Below are positions 52,565 through 63,993 of a stretch of DNA of 64,000 bases, piece after piece; position 1 is the stretch's first letter, and each line of letters starts with the position of its first letter. A model generated the notes under the pieces. That model had not been told where the DNA came from, searched no databases, and worked only from the letters and a program-made list of their open reading frames with translations. The DNA is from Atriophallophorus winterbourni (Eukaryota > Platyhelminthes > Trematoda > Plagiorchiida > Microphallidae): positions 1 to 64,000 of the forward strand of contig JACCGJ010000655.1 of assembly GCA_013407085.1 (NCBI GenBank). The letters run 5' to 3'. Position numbers and translations under genes: made by a program.

Positions 52565-53970
52565 AGAAATCCTATCCAGTGTTGTACAGCTTCCCAGTGA
52601 CTACAGGAAGTATATTATCCACTGTTTGCGTGAACTGGTTTTTATATCTTGCTGCAATACCCTCTTCGGGAAACGAATTCCACAAGTCAACAATTCTTTT
52701 CGAGAGCGTGAATCCTTGTGTCAGGCGTCGTGTTCTCCGCCTTTGAAGCTTTAGAGCATGGTCACGTGTTCTTGAGCCCTTCACGAGAGAAAAAACTCGA
52801 GCTGCTAGTCACTATAGGCTTTCAGTAATGTGTGATGAATTAAAAGCAAGCCGACTACTGAGCGACACGTGGTCGAGGCGTTAAACTCTCTTCACATAAG
52901 TAATTGTATTTAATCCTTGTACTCTTTTCGTCGTCCGCCATTGCACTTTTTCCACGTTCTCCCTTAGTTTATGGAAAGTTTGCTAGCAAAACATATTCCA
53001 AAACTGGTTTAACGTATGTTGAATAAAGAATGCGGCAGCAGCTTTTCTGTTCGTATCCTCCTTGGATTTTAGCATCCGTGTCACGATGGTACCCAGGTAA
53101 CGTTCAATATCAACCTATTTCAGTTAATGATCCTGTAGAAAGTACGCACCTTCAGGCGTGCTTGACCCCAAAAGCATTACAGCGCATTTCTGTCGGTTTA
53201 AAGGAAGCTGCCATTTTACCGTCCAACCAAGCAATTTGTTCAATCCGTTCTGGAAAACTGTATTCTCAGCAGAAGAGCTTACTTCACCCCAAACTTTCAG
53301 ATCATCCTCAAAAAGTAGACAATTTCTATTTAATGAGTCCGGGAGGTCATTAACATATACTTTAAAAAGTAACGGGCCGAGAACAGATCCTTGCGGAACG
53401 CCGAAAGTTGGACGTGTAATCTGCGATTTAACTCCGTTAACCTCGACATGTGTATAACGGTCAACAAGGAAGTCTTCAAACCAAGTTGGTACAGGTCCAT
53501 TTACAGGACGCACACGGAGCTTAAGCAATAGACGTTAGAATGGAACACGGTCAAAAGCCTTACCGAAGTCATAGAAGGCAGTGACAACCGGGTGGCCCAG
53601 ATCAAGTTCATCACACAAGTGCTCGCGAGAAGTGATGAGATTGGATGCGCATGATTGTCTTTGCGTAAAACCATGTTGAACAGATGTTAGCTGACTGGTT
53701 GTAAAGAGAAAATGTTCTATCTGTTTTTCAGCAGTCGTTCCAGAGTCTTCCCAACTACCGAAGTGATGGTAACCGGTCGGTGGTTAGACGGATCACTGGT
53801 TTCACCGCCCTTATACATTTTTTGACAATGCCATACTTCCAATCTTGCGGTAACCTACCACACCTTAGGGAAAAATTGAAGATTAGCGGCAGTGGTCTGT
53901 GTATGATACTCTGCAATATATTTAATAGTAATATTAATATATATTCTTGGACATCCAAGGCATGCAATAC
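52565..53970 (-). mobile_element. CR1/Jockey-like LINE of a different family, RT and C-terminal part
   Basis: Minus-strand blocks in order: NHRPVTITSVVGK-type RT block (about 53,770), HGFTQRQSCASNLI and FYDFGKAFDRV (about 53,670-53,550), FGVPQGSVLGPLLFKVYVNDLP (53,420), the catalytic position LLFEDDLKVW (about 53,300), LPLNRQKCAVM, and a C terminus (52,784-52,572) with LTQGFTLSKRIVDLWNSFPEE. The catalytic Ala is Glu (FEDD). 5'-truncated, with no endonuclease. Confidence 0.82.
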
Positions 53971-54660
53971 ATGATCAGTTTATCAGAATTTGAACAGCAA
54001 AAGAAAATATAACAGTGCAAATGACCGAAGTGAGCGGGATTTTTGAACATTTTTTCCGTTTAATAATGGGAACTAAAATACAGTAAGTAAGAAAAAATTC
54101 CTAATGTCTAATAACAATAAGGTTTCGTTCAAATTTTGTTAGGATTTACGATGGCAAGGATGCGAAAAAATGGAGAACAGAAATTGACGGTAATTATGGA
54201 AAAAGTGGAGTGAATTGTAATGGAGTTGTCATAAAAAAATTGATAAAAAATGATATATGCATCAATTCACGTTTTTCTTTTACGGAAAGATTGGTTAAAA
54301 AGATTGAAAAGGGAATATAAATCCATCAGAATAAGAAAATCTAAGAAATTGTGGGGGATGAGAGAGGGTGTGGTTAATAGCATGGGATGAGGGTACGCTG
54401 TGTGCTCGAATACTCTTGAAGAATTGTCGACTAATCGAACCAAAATTTGTTCACCAGCCAGCTTTTCGTTATCTGCAGGAGAGTGAATCGCATACGGAAC
54501 AAATCTCGGGCGGATAGACTCCGAGCCAGTTTCAGTGATGGTTCGGTATTCGAAGACACTGAAGTATAATGAAAGATATTCTCTTCACCAGCATGGTGAG
54601 AAGTCATCAATGTAAAATAGTTCATCATTTTAAAAAATTAGAATGTACATTAAAAACATA
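53971..54660. other. AT-rich spacer, no supported gene
   Basis: A minus frame at 54,431-54,628 resembles nothing known. No element boundaries seen except the tail of the next LINE at the right edge. Confidence 0.4.
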
Positions 54661-54661
54661 A

Positions 54662-55656
54662 TGTTTTTCAGTTTTTCAGTTTTTATTTTTTGGTAGATTT
54701 TATTGTTTTACAAGTTTGGATAAAAATGTGACATTTATAAGCCTTATATGAAACAAAAGACAGTTATATACATAATGGTGTATAGAAAATGTCATAGAAG
54801 GCAATGTTGATAAATAGACAAATGTGATGCAAGTCTCAACCATTGACGAGGCATGCATAGACCCTAGGTAACCTGACACAGCTTTATGAATAGATAATCA
54901 TATAGGTATAGGTACATATAATACGAGTCCCAGGTTTTGATGTAACATACATAGACCCTAAGTAACCTGACACTTAATAATACCATGTATTTCGGACATT
55001 GTGAACAGTTCTATGCGTGTGCCAATGTACAAAATACATCCAATTGGTTAAATAACCAGGAATACCCTGACAAAATATATTGTCTATAGAAGTGTTTATT
55101 TTGAGAATTGTGCATAGCGATGGAGCAGTAAGAGAATCTACGAGTGTATAAATTTACCTGTAGATGTGCACATGCGAAAATAGAGTGGAAGAGAATTCCA
55201 AAGATGCGCATACCTAATTAAAAAGAAGTTTTGTCGAACTTTAGTGCGAGTAAGGGGAATATCTAATAGCCTCATTCGGTTACGTCGTACAGAACGATTG
55301 GAATCTTGGAAGCGCATGGTAGACCTAAGCTTAACTTGGTGCTCTGTGATGATTCGGAAGAAAAGAAGAAGTTTAAGGCGAATTCTACGTAACCATAGCG
55401 GGTCAATGTCTAGTAGATTGCATCTTACTTTATAAGATAAAGGAATAGAGTAGCCTAAGATGATTTTGCTAATTCTACGTTGAAGGCTTTCTAAGAGAAT
55501 ACAGTCACGCCTAGCAATGTGAGAGTAGGCTATATCACAGTAGTCAAGAAGTGGTAATACTTTCATTATATATATTCTTCTCAGGTTAGGCCTCCGTACC
55601 TCAGAGTTAAACGTTCGGCTTGGCACGCGCAATGTGCAACTTAGCTCCTGTCTCAT
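54662..55656 (-). mobile_element. LINE C-terminal domain and 3' UTR, third family
   Basis: The C-terminal ORF2 domain (55,656-55,138) reads PLLDYCDIAYSHIARRDCILLESLQRRISK, LKLLLFFRIITE and RTKVRQNFFLIRYAHLWNSLP, the standard post-RT region. The ~480-bp 3' UTR contains two copies of a TAGACCCTA.GTAACCTGACA motif (54,855 and 54,949). The tail is a CTGAAAAACTGAAAAA repeat at 54,665-54,685. 5'-truncated. Confidence 0.8.
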
Positions 55657-55659
55657 TCA

Positions 55660-58146
55660 CTCCTATACGCAATCTACGGTAATAGCGTGCGTTTATTTAA
55701 GTCCCCATTCAGGAGTACATGATATGTATAACTTGCTTGAGAATTCGAGTTCACTACGTGCGCTTGGGTCTCAGGTTCTTATGGTGGGTGATTTTAATCT
55801 ACCACACATATCTTGGCCTAACCAGAGCTGCCAAGCTAATAAGATGTCTGAGAACTTCATAGAATGGACCCACAGACATGCTATGAGCCAACATGTAACT
55901 GAGCCTACAAGGTTCCGACATGGCTGTGAAGCTTCGGTCCTGGATCTTGTTATATCTTTGAATGAGCAAATAGTTCGACAGGTGGAATATCTTTCCCCAC
56001 TAGGGGAAAGTGATCACATCATGATTAGCTTCCAGCTACTTCTCAGGTTTGACAAACCGCCTCCGGAACTAAAGCGCAACTTTAATAGGGTAGACTGGGC
56101 TGTTGTCTCAGAAGAAGCAGATCAGATCTTGTCACAATCTTTTGGTGATGATATGGCAGCAAACTGGCAGCTCATCCACCGTTGTCTGTCCACACTGCAA
56201 GACAGATTTGCTCCGTTGGTGCACGTCAAAAGACGCAACAAGCCACAGTGGTGGACACCATCGATGCGCCGTGGTATTAAAATCCGGGACCGTGCCTGGA
56301 AAACTTACGAAGCTTCTCAGACACGATGGGCCTGGACAAGGTATAAACTACTTAGAAATAAGGCTGTGGGAAGCCAACGTAAGGCAAAACGTGAATTTGA
56401 GGCATGACTGGCATGTAATATAAGACAGTGCCCAAAGCGTTTCTATAGCTATGCACAATCCAAAGGCAAACCTCGTGATTGCATAGGCAACCTTCAACTG
56501 GACAATGGATCTCAACTAGATCCATATTCTGAAAAGGCTTCGGCTTTTCTCGAACATTTTCGACCTGTTCAGAGGCCTGATCGCCAAACTGATCTCCCGA
56601 ATATGCCAGTAGACATAAGGTCAGATAGCGTTCCTACCCTTGATGAAATGATTTTCACTGATAATAAGGTTAGGCTTGAGCTTGAAGCAACTAATCCACA
56701 TAAATCTGCGGGCCCGGATGGTATTCACCCTCAAGTTATTAAGAACCTGGCGCCTGTATTAGCACAACCGGTGGGTCGCCTCTTTAACGCGCCCTTAAGG
56801 TATGGGTATATTCCGAGTGCATGGAAGCAGGCTGATGTGATTCCTATACATAAAGGTGGCAGTTTGCAACTACAGACCTGTAAGCCTCACTAGTATCGTT
56901 TGCAAAACCCTAGAGAGAATTATTAGGGACAGGATCTGTCGCCACCTTGTCTCTAGTTCGTTGCTAAACTCTGCTCAGCATGGTTTTCTAAAAGGGAAGT
57001 CTTGCCTAACGAACCTATTATGTTTTCTTAATGAGGTCACTAGGAGGCTAGATAAAGGCCACCAGGTCGAAGTTCTCTACTTGGACTTCTGTAAAGCCTT
57101 TGACTCGGTAAACCACAGGTTGCTTGCAATGAAGATTGAACAAATAGGTATCGATGGCCCTCTAAAGAACTGGATCACAAATTTCTTGAGCAATCGGTAT
57201 TTTCGCGTTCGCATAGGCAATATGTATTCCGCGAAAGCAGGAGTTGTTAGTGGAGTCCCGCAGGGTTCAGTACTAGGCCAACTACTCTTTCTTATCTTCA
57301 TCGATGATTTGGCATCCTCGCTTAAGTGTCCCTGCTATATGTTTGCAGACGATGTCAAGTTTATCGGATCGCTGAACGAACAGGATCTTTTTGAGGATAT
57401 AGAAAAGGTCATCAAGTGGTCTTTCACGTGGGATCTACCAGTCAACTTCTCCAAAAGCTATCTTCTGTCCAAAGCTGCAACGAAGCTGCAGGTTGCTGGA
57501 CCCGATAACATACTGGAGATAACTGGGGTATCAAAATTCCGGGACTTAGGTATTGCGGTTTCAGCGGACTTTAAATGGGCTGATCAATGTGCAGCTGCTG
57601 CACAACGCGCTAAGGAACCAGCTCTTTCGCCTCCGATCAGTTTTATCCTGCAGGTCCCGGAGGTTTTCATCCCATTGTATAAAGCGATAGTGAGACCTCA
57701 TCTCGAGTATTGCGTTCAAGCTTGGTCTCATTACTTGGAAAAGACATTGCCACGCTTGAAGGTGTTCAGCGCCTAGCTACTCGTATGATTAAGGGCAATC
57801 TGGGAAGTCGTATGAACAACGACTGTTGAGTCTAGATCTCTTCTCGCTAAAAAGAAGGCGACTACGTGGGGATCTGATCGAGACCTTTAAAATCGTTAGA
57901 GGCTTTAGTTCTATTGATCCGGCTGATATGTATGCTCTTGCGCCAGTGGTAGGTACTCGAGGCCATTTACTGAAACTGGCAAAGCAACATGTCAGGTCTA
58001 ATGCACGAATGCACTTCTTTAGCGAAAGGGTAGTGAATCATTGGAACTGTCTGCCCGAAGAGGTAGTTTGTTCTACTTCAGTAACGTGCTTCAAAGATAG
58101 ACTAGACTCGATCTGGCGCTCTGTGTTTCCTAATTTTTATCCCTAA
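55660..58146 (+). pseudogene. LINE ORF2: endonuclease C-part, RT, C-terminal domain
   Basis: The frame is open from 55,634 to a single TGA at 56,405, and continues in the same frame to about 56,890 (NPHKSAGPDGIHPQVIKN, DVIPIHKGGS). A frameshift near 56,860 leads to NYRPVSLTSIVCKTLERII, CKAFDSVNHRLL, GVPQGSVLGQLLFLIFIDDLA and the intact catalytic YMFADDVKF (about 57,345). A second frameshift near 57,770 gives the C-terminal part (LKRRRLRGDLIETFKIVRG; FFSERVVNHWNCLPEEVV) ending at TAA 58,144. Three lesions only, so relatively young. Confidence 0.87.
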
Positions 58147-58375
58147 TTTCATAGTTGTTCTCCAATTTTTCGTTGGAACGCACTAATGTCTCTCCTCACT
58201 TATTGGGTGAGGGAGTTCTTCTGTTGCATTCCAGCCAAAGTCATACCAGAAGGATATTGAACCTACTATTCGAAGTGGTGGACGCTCTTTTGGCTTACCA
58301 CCGGAAGTATTCTGGACGCTCGATTGGCGACTCTGCCACATATCGTCCTGTGTTAACTGAACTGAACTGATCTAT
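55660..58375 (+). mobile_element. CR1-like LINE, fourth family, 5'-truncated but nearly continuous
   Basis: Begins inside the endonuclease (ACVYLSPHSG, VMGDFNLPHISW, ESDHIMISF), then linker, RT and C-terminal domain. A 3' UTR follows, ending in a (TGAAC)n-type tail (TTAACTGAACTGAACTGA) at 58,353-58,370. CTATA occurs on both sides (about 55,651 and 58,372), a possible 5-bp target duplication. Coordinates of the left edge are approximate. Confidence 0.85.
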
Positions 58376-58377
58376 AG

Positions 58378-58500
58378 ACTTAGTCTACTTTCACGAAGGA
58401 GGAATTTTTGATTGATCAAACGAAAATTCTGTCTAGTTCTTGCTCTGAAAAATCTTACTTGTAGGTGCGAGTGGTGTATTGTTGAGAATAATAATAATAA
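58378..58500 (-). mobile_element. Probable LINE C-terminal fragment
   Basis: Minus strand reads VRFFRARTRQNFRLINQKFLL, similar to the post-RT RTKVRQNFFLIRYAHLWN block of other LINEs here. Next to a short (AATAAT)n run at 58,485-58,500. Low certainty. Confidence 0.45.
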
Positions 58501-58990
58501 TGTATATTTTCGGATACATCAAGTCATGCCATGCATGATTATTTGTTTTCATGAATAAGTACATCAAATAAAACGGTAATTATACAAATGTTAAGGTCAA
58601 ACATAAATACTTTTTTGTCAACAACCGTAAAAAATAGTTGGATAACATTTGTACAGATGGTAGATTGTTTAAAACATAAAGTTGATAGAATATTGGGAAA
58701 ATAAAAGATAAAGGTTCATGTTTTTAACGAATACGACAGTAATTGTTTGAAATGGGTTGATAACAGTTTGGGTAGGTCAGAATCTCAATGTTCATTCATG
58801 TATGATGTTCCAAATGCAACTTCAAACTCAGATAATTGTATAGGGAGTTCACTTCATCGGGTCACGGAGATATGAGTTGTATCGCCATTTCAAGAATTGT
58901 GAGAGTGCATTTTGTTGAATTTCAACAATTTTGTCACAAAATCATTCAGAATAATTTTGGCCAATCAAATAACCAACCAATCAGATGTCA
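58501..58990. other. AT-rich spacer between LINE fragments
   Basis: No open frame with a recognised domain. Possibly LINE UTR, but no supporting motif. Confidence 0.4.
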
Positions 58991-58999
58991 GAACGTTTG

Positions 59000-59200
59000 T
59001 GACAATATCGTTAATCTATCCTGACGATAGACGGCGTACTTAGTTGATACAAATGACGGAACATGATCATCTGGTTTCAACCATGATTCGGAGATGGCAA
59101 TTATGTCGACCTGGTTTTCCAGTGCAGCAAGCTGCAGCTCACCTCACTTATTACGTATACTGCAAGCATTTGTCTACAGTACATGGGTGTTTCAATTCGG
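59000..59200 (-). mobile_element. LINE endonuclease N-terminal fragment
   Basis: Minus strand reads NACSIRNK, LQLAALENQVDIIAISESWL and YAVYRQDRL, the first two conserved blocks of an APE-type LINE endonuclease (NARSLRNK; I-x-ES/TW). Ends abruptly on both sides. Family probably the same as one of the neighbouring LINEs. Confidence 0.75.
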
Positions 59201-59565
59201 CGCACATTTTAATCTACCTTAACTCGGGGTCGGAGAACCTTCGCTGATACCCCGTGTAAGATGTACATTGAATTTATTTTATTAACAACTAACTGTTTAA
59301 ATCTGCTGGTATTTTTGTATATTTTTAACGTTTTTGTTTTACCGAACTACTTGAATTTTTTCGTTCTTGAGCTTATATTTGTGTATCTTTATTTGTCCGT
59401 TTGCGCGCTATTTGAAGTTGCAATCATTCGTGGTCATTGTTGCTGTTGAATATTCTTGTTTTTGGATTCAGTACGAAGCGGAATAATTGAGGTTTGCTAT
59501 TTTTATTGTATAATTATTTTGCTTCAATAGTACCGTACTCATCTCACGTATTGTCTTGTCAATAT
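59201..59565. other. T-rich spacer, possible retroelement LTR or UTR
   Basis: No coding motif. TTTTGGTGGGATTGGACGCG at about 59,564 could be a primer binding site for the BEL/Pao relic, which would make the preceding DNA its LTR end, but no second LTR copy is present to confirm. Confidence 0.35.
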
Positions 59566-59759
59566 TTTGGTGGGATTGGACGCGTCACTCAACCGTTGGA
59601 TAGACACATTGGTGTTTATATCGTGACTGAAATCTTTGACGTTGAACTCGATTTTCCCCGGACCGAATTGTCGGTTACAGTACTCAATTGCTTCGTTTGG
59701 AACATTGGGACAGTACTCAAATTGGCAGTACTCAATTTGCTTCGTTTCGAACATTGGGA

Positions 59760-60615
59760 AAAAATGGAGAACAAGTGGTCAAAGATCCATCCAAGAAACA
59801 ATGAAAAGGACCTGTTTGACGGGCAAGTCGGTGTTTCTTCATTGGTTGATAACATGTCATGCTCTGGTTCGGTAGTTAGTTCTAGCTCTCATAATCTTAG
59901 GGCTCAGTTTTTGTTGGCACAATTAGCGGAAGAACAGATGCGTCAAGAGGCTGAGTTAGAACTGTTGATAGCTGCAAATGCTACTCGAATTGCACGAGTA
60001 AGATTTGAATTGTCTATGATGAATGAGTCTATGCAACTTCCTGAAATGGTTGAGCATTTGACGAAAAAGGACTGCCTCACTTCACCTAATCATTTGAAGG
60101 ATCTTGTTTCAAATGATGGTCCCGATACCACAGTTGGCCTGCTTATTGGAGCGGATGTGTTACAAGCGTATCGTGGGACTAAACAGAAAGATGGCAATTT
60201 TGAAGTGTGTCTACCTTGGAAAAGAGATTTCCATAGAATCTGTCGCAACCGTAAACAAGCAAAGTCGCGTTTACAGAGTCTGCGTTCTAGGTTTCTGCAA
60301 AATCCTGAGTTACCCGATAAATATGCAAGCGTGATGGAACCGCAATCCCTAAGAATTCCTGGATCTATGAAGTGCAGAGGTGCTCCCGTAGTTCGGCCTT
60401 AGTTACATGCATTCTGTGATGCGTTGGAACTTAGGTATGAAGCCGCAATTTACATTCGATTTAGTCCTAATTCATATTGTTGCCTAATCTGCTCGAAGTC
60501 ACGAGTTGCTCTAGTCAAGCCTGCTACTATTTCGTGTCTGGAATTAGTAGCCGCTAAGCTGGTAGTATCACTTACTACCGCACTCAAGGAAGAAATTCAT
60601 TTCGAATTTGATCAA
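59760..60615 (+). mobile_element. BEL/Pao retrotransposon relic (Gag, protease region and RNase H pieces)
   Basis: The frame from about 59,763 (MENKWSKIHPRN) contains a helical Gag-like segment (FLLAQLAEEQMRQEAELELL), then VGLLIGADVLQAYRG (end of the protease domain), FEVCLPWKRDFH and RLQSLRSRFLQNPELPDKY (start of the pol region). A TAG at 60,400 follows, then HAFCDALELRYEAAIYIRF and SKSRVALVKPATISCLELVAA, the RNase-H-proximal block of BEL/Pao Pol. The RT palm with its YxDD is missing, as is most of Gag. The pieces are joined by deletions into one 302-codon frame plus one more block. Ends at the RTE junction near 60,616. Confidence 0.75.
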
Positions 60616-61566
60616 ACATGCTGTATGCGCTGTATGGATTACATTTCTCTCCGTCAAAATGCAAAGTGTTCCTACAGGATTGGACAGACCCAACACTTGA
60701 TTTGACGATCGAAAACCATAAACTGGAAGTGACTGACAGATTCACCTACCTAGGGAGCTGCATCACCACTGAGGGCGATATCGAAGCTGAAATCACAGCA
60801 CGGATTGCAAGAGCACGCCATGCTTTCGCTGGGCTACGGCATCTGTGGCGCCGACGCGATGTTGGATTACGCTTGAAGGGCAGAGTGTACCAGGCCACCG
60901 TACGAGCAGTTCTACTGTATGGCTGCGAGACGTGGACGCTGCGACAAGCCGATAGTCAACGATTATCGACGTTTGATCATCGCTGCCTGCGGAGTATAGC
61001 TCGTTTAAGCTGGCAACAGAAAGTCAAAAATGATGACGTCAGGAGGGCAGTCCTCGGCGATCGCTCTGTGCCACTCTCCGATCATATATCCATGTGCCAG
61101 CTGAGATGGCTGGGGCACGTTCTCCGTATGGATGAGCGACGCCTTCCTCGCCTAGCTCTTTTTGCTCTCGCTGGACCTGATTGGAAACGTCGCCGTGGCG
61201 AACAAAAGAATACCTGGCGGAAGACCCTCAAGCGTCTAACAGCCCCACTAGCCATCGTGGGAACATCGCGCTTACCCGGATGGGGTCCGAAGGAGCGTGA
61301 AGATATGTGGCTGACAACACTCAGTGTGATGGCAAAAGAAAGAAACCAGTGGCGAGAATCCTGCCGTGCTTGTGTTCCCGTTTATCAATGACCCTCCCTC
61401 CTCCCTTATTCCAAAAAGACAAAAAAGATCAAAAACGGCATATGTAAACAGACAGACAAAAAATCCCCCTTCTTTTTCTTCTTTCTTTCATCATGTACCT
61501 CCTTCATGGTATTCTTGTTGGCACATCGTCTGTAAAGACTTGTGTGATAATAATAATATTAATAAT
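60616..61566 (+). mobile_element. RTE-type LINE 3' part
   Basis: The open frame 60,618-61,391 (257 codons) reads YLGSCITTEGDIEAEITARI, LYGCETWTLR, CQLRWLGHVLRMDERRLPR, RLPGWGPKEREDMWL and NQWRESC, the complete C-terminal domain of RTE-clade ORF2. A ~175-bp 3' UTR ends in GATAATAATAATATTAATAA. The upstream RT and endonuclease are absent. The frame is intact over its whole length, so this copy is young compared with the RTE at 16.2-17.8 kb. It directly abuts a gypsy primer binding site. Confidence 0.87.
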
Positions 61567-61567
61567 T

Positions 61568-61578
61568 TGGTGAGCCCG
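61568..61578 (+). other. Gypsy primer binding site
   Basis: TGGTGAGCCCG, 58 bp before the gag ATG, matching the spacing and sequence of the minus-strand copy (51 bp). Confidence 0.7.
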
Positions 61579-61635
61579 AAATTTTTTTGCACATTCTCCC
61601 CATATTTTGATATTTTCAGTCTGTAATTCTTTGCA

Positions 61636-63993
61636 ATGACTTCTAATAACTTCAGCGACACAGCTTACCGCTCTGATATTTTCAATTTTACTCGTCTGCC
61701 TTTCGGTACGCACAATCCTCATCTATGGTTTGCTCAAGCTGAAGCAATTTTCGAATTCAGAGGCATTACTAAACAGGAGAGTATGTACAACTGTGTTGTT
61801 GCTCACTTACCCACCGAGGCCGCTACAGAGGTCGCCGATATTATTTATGATAAACCAAAATCCGACCCGTATACCATACTGAAAAATGCGTTGATTAACA
61901 GAACAGCCGCATCAAATGAGCAAAATTTGCGTACATTGTTAGCAGGAGTAGAGATTGTTGACAAAACCCATTCTGAGCTCTTACTACATATGATGTATTT
62001 ACAAGGGAAACAAACCCTGAATGAGTCGGTTTTACGTGATATATGGTTTCAAAACTTACCTGTAGATTTAAGAAAATCTCTTTCGGTTCTCGAGAAAGAT
62101 ATACCTCTACAGAAGCTAGCAGAAACCGCAGACCAAGTTCATTCAGTGTACAGAGCCAAGTCACCATCTACCCTACAAGAAGTCACATTGAAGCCCGTGG
62201 TGGAAACTGAAGTACAAGAGCTTAAGCAACAAGTCGCTGAATTGACCTCACAGATTTCAGCCCTAACAAATATGTTCAACAATCGACCATCAAGACTTAG
62301 CCGCAGCCGAACGCGCACTTCAAACAGAAGTACATCCCGAGACCGCTACAAACGCGAGCACAGCCTTTGTCATTATCACCGCCGATTCGGCTCAAGGGCA
62401 AGAAAGTGCTTGCCATTCTGTAAACTTTACAAACCAGGGAAACATCAACGCCAGGTAATAACAGCGACGACTTCACCTGGCAACAAAATTAGTCGCCGAT
62501 TTTATGTCACTGATTGTTTGAATAAATTGCGTTTTCTCATTGATACGGGTGCTGAGATATGTGTAATCCCGCCCGCGCCACAGGAACGCAAGAACAAAAC
62601 CTCATTGACATTACAGGCGGCAAACGGTACGCAGATCACCACGTTCGGCCAACGTTCACTAACTTCAATCCTAGGCCTCAGACGTGACTTCCGTTGGATC
62701 TTTACCGTTGCAGACGTACAGAGCGCTATATTAGGTGCAGATTTTCTTGCACACTTTAACTTGTCCGTCGATTTTAAGTCCCGTAAACTTATCGACAATC
62801 TGACAGAGTTAAAAACGCTAGGAAAACCATGCCGTTCTGCGATACAGTCTATTCGCGTATTACCACCGAATATTCCAGAACAATATAGCAGCTTATTGTC
62901 TGAATTCTCAGAAGCTTTCCGCCCAAACTCACCGAATAATGCGATTAAGCACGACGTTAGACACCATATCGAAACACGCGGTCCCCCAGTCTTCACTCGA
63001 CCAAGACGGTTAGCACCAGACAAATTGGCCATTGCTAAACGAGAGTTCGAGCATATGATGGAATTGGACATCATACATCCATCAAAATCATCATGGGCCT
63101 CACCTCTCCACATGGTCGAAAAGAAGCAACATGGTGCATGGCGCCCTTGTGGGGATTATAGAGCACTGAACAAAATTACTGTTCCGGATAGGTATCCATT
63201 ACCACACATTCAAGACTTTGCCTTGGCACTTAAAGAAAAGACCATCTTTTCCAAGCTTGACTTGATGCGTGCCTACAACCAGATAAAAGTGGAACCAGAA
63301 GACGTGCCCAAAACAGCCATAACCACACCATTCGGACGTTTCGAAATCGTTCGAATGCCATTCGGTCTGCGCAACGCAGCACAGACATTTCAACGGTTCA
63401 TGGATCAAGTTTTCTTGGGTCTCGATTTCGTCTTCGTTTACATCGACGACGTACTCATCGCTAATAAATCGCCCACTGAACACGCTGAACATTTACATCT
63501 CGTCTTTTCACAAATGTCGAAGTACGGCATAGTCGTAAACCCCGATACATGCGTATTTGGCGTCGAATTACTGGAAATTCTTGGACATCAAGTTGATTCC
63601 AAAGGTATCAGGCCATTAGAGCAAAAGGTTTCCGCTATAAGAGACTACCCATTACCCGAATCAATACGACAACTCTGTCGTTTCCTTGGTCTTGTGAATT
63701 ACTACCGTCGATTCATTCCTCACTGCGCCGAGCTAGTTCAACCATTGACGGATTTACTCCGCAACAACAAACGCTCGTTAAATATGACGGACTCAGCTAA
63801 AACTGCTTTTGAACGCATTAAAAATGCGCTTAGCGAGGCAACATTGTTGAACCACTTACCGTCCGATCCTGATATTAAACTATTTTTATACACGGATGCG
63901 TCTAACGAAGCGATTGGTGCAACTTTGCAATATAGTCGCAATGGAGAACTGTACCCATTATCGTTTTTCTCAAAGAGACTACAACCAGCTTAG
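61636..63993 (+). CDS. Gypsy Gag-Pol polyprotein (Gag, protease, RT, RNase H), 785 codons
   Basis: A single fused frame. Gag occupies residues 1-~215 with a short Arg/Ser-rich stretch ([16 protein letters not shown]), followed by the knuckle [18 protein letters not shown] (C-x2-H-x9-C-x3-C), diagnostic of the CsRn1 clade. Protease has [13 protein letters not shown] (about 298). RT has [54 protein letters not shown] and catalytic VYIDDVLIA (about 600), then [18 protein letters not shown]. RNase H begins [16 protein letters not shown]. The frame meets TAG at 63,991 just after FFSKRLQPA, where the family normally continues (RNase H, integrase), so a stop or frameshift lesion lies at the window edge. 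Otherwise intact over 2.36 kb. Confidence 0.9.
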   Translation: MTSNNFSDTAYRSDIFNFTRLPFGTHNPHLWFAQAEAIFEFRGITKQESMYNCVVAHLPTEAATEVADIIYDKPKSDPYTILKNALINRTAASNEQNLRTLLAGVEIVDKTHSELLLHMMYLQGKQTLNESVLRDIWFQNLPVDLRKSLSVLEKDIPLQKLAETADQVHSVYRAKSPSTLQEVTLKPVVETEVQELKQQVAELTSQISALTNMFNNRPSRLSRSRTRTSNRSTSRDRYKREHSLCHYHRRFGSRARKCLPFCKLYKPGKHQRQVITATTSPGNKISRRFYVTDCLNKLRFLIDTGAEICVIPPAPQERKNKTSLTLQAANGTQITTFGQRSLTSILGLRRDFRWIFTVADVQSAILGADFLAHFNLSVDFKSRKLIDNLTELKTLGKPCRSAIQSIRVLPPNIPEQYSSLLSEFSEAFRPNSPNNAIKHDVRHHIETRGPPVFTRPRRLAPDKLAIAKREFEHMMELDIIHPSKSSWASPLHMVEKKQHGAWRPCGDYRALNKITVPDRYPLPHIQDFALALKEKTIFSKLDLMRAYNQIKVEPEDVPKTAITTPFGRFEIVRMPFGLRNAAQTFQRFMDQVFLGLDFVFVYIDDVLIANKSPTEHAEHLHLVFSQMSKYGIVVNPDTCVFGVELLEILGHQVDSKGIRPLEQKVSAIRDYPLPESIRQLCRFLGLVNYYRRFIPHCAELVQPLTDLLRNNKRSLNMTDSAKTAFERIKNALSEATLLNHLPSDPDIKLFLYTDASNEAIGATLQYSRNGELYPLSFFSKRLQPA

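Noticed and set aside
58485..58500. (AATAAT)n as an RTE 3' tail
   Set aside because: No RTE coding on either side; a chance AT-rich run is as likely.
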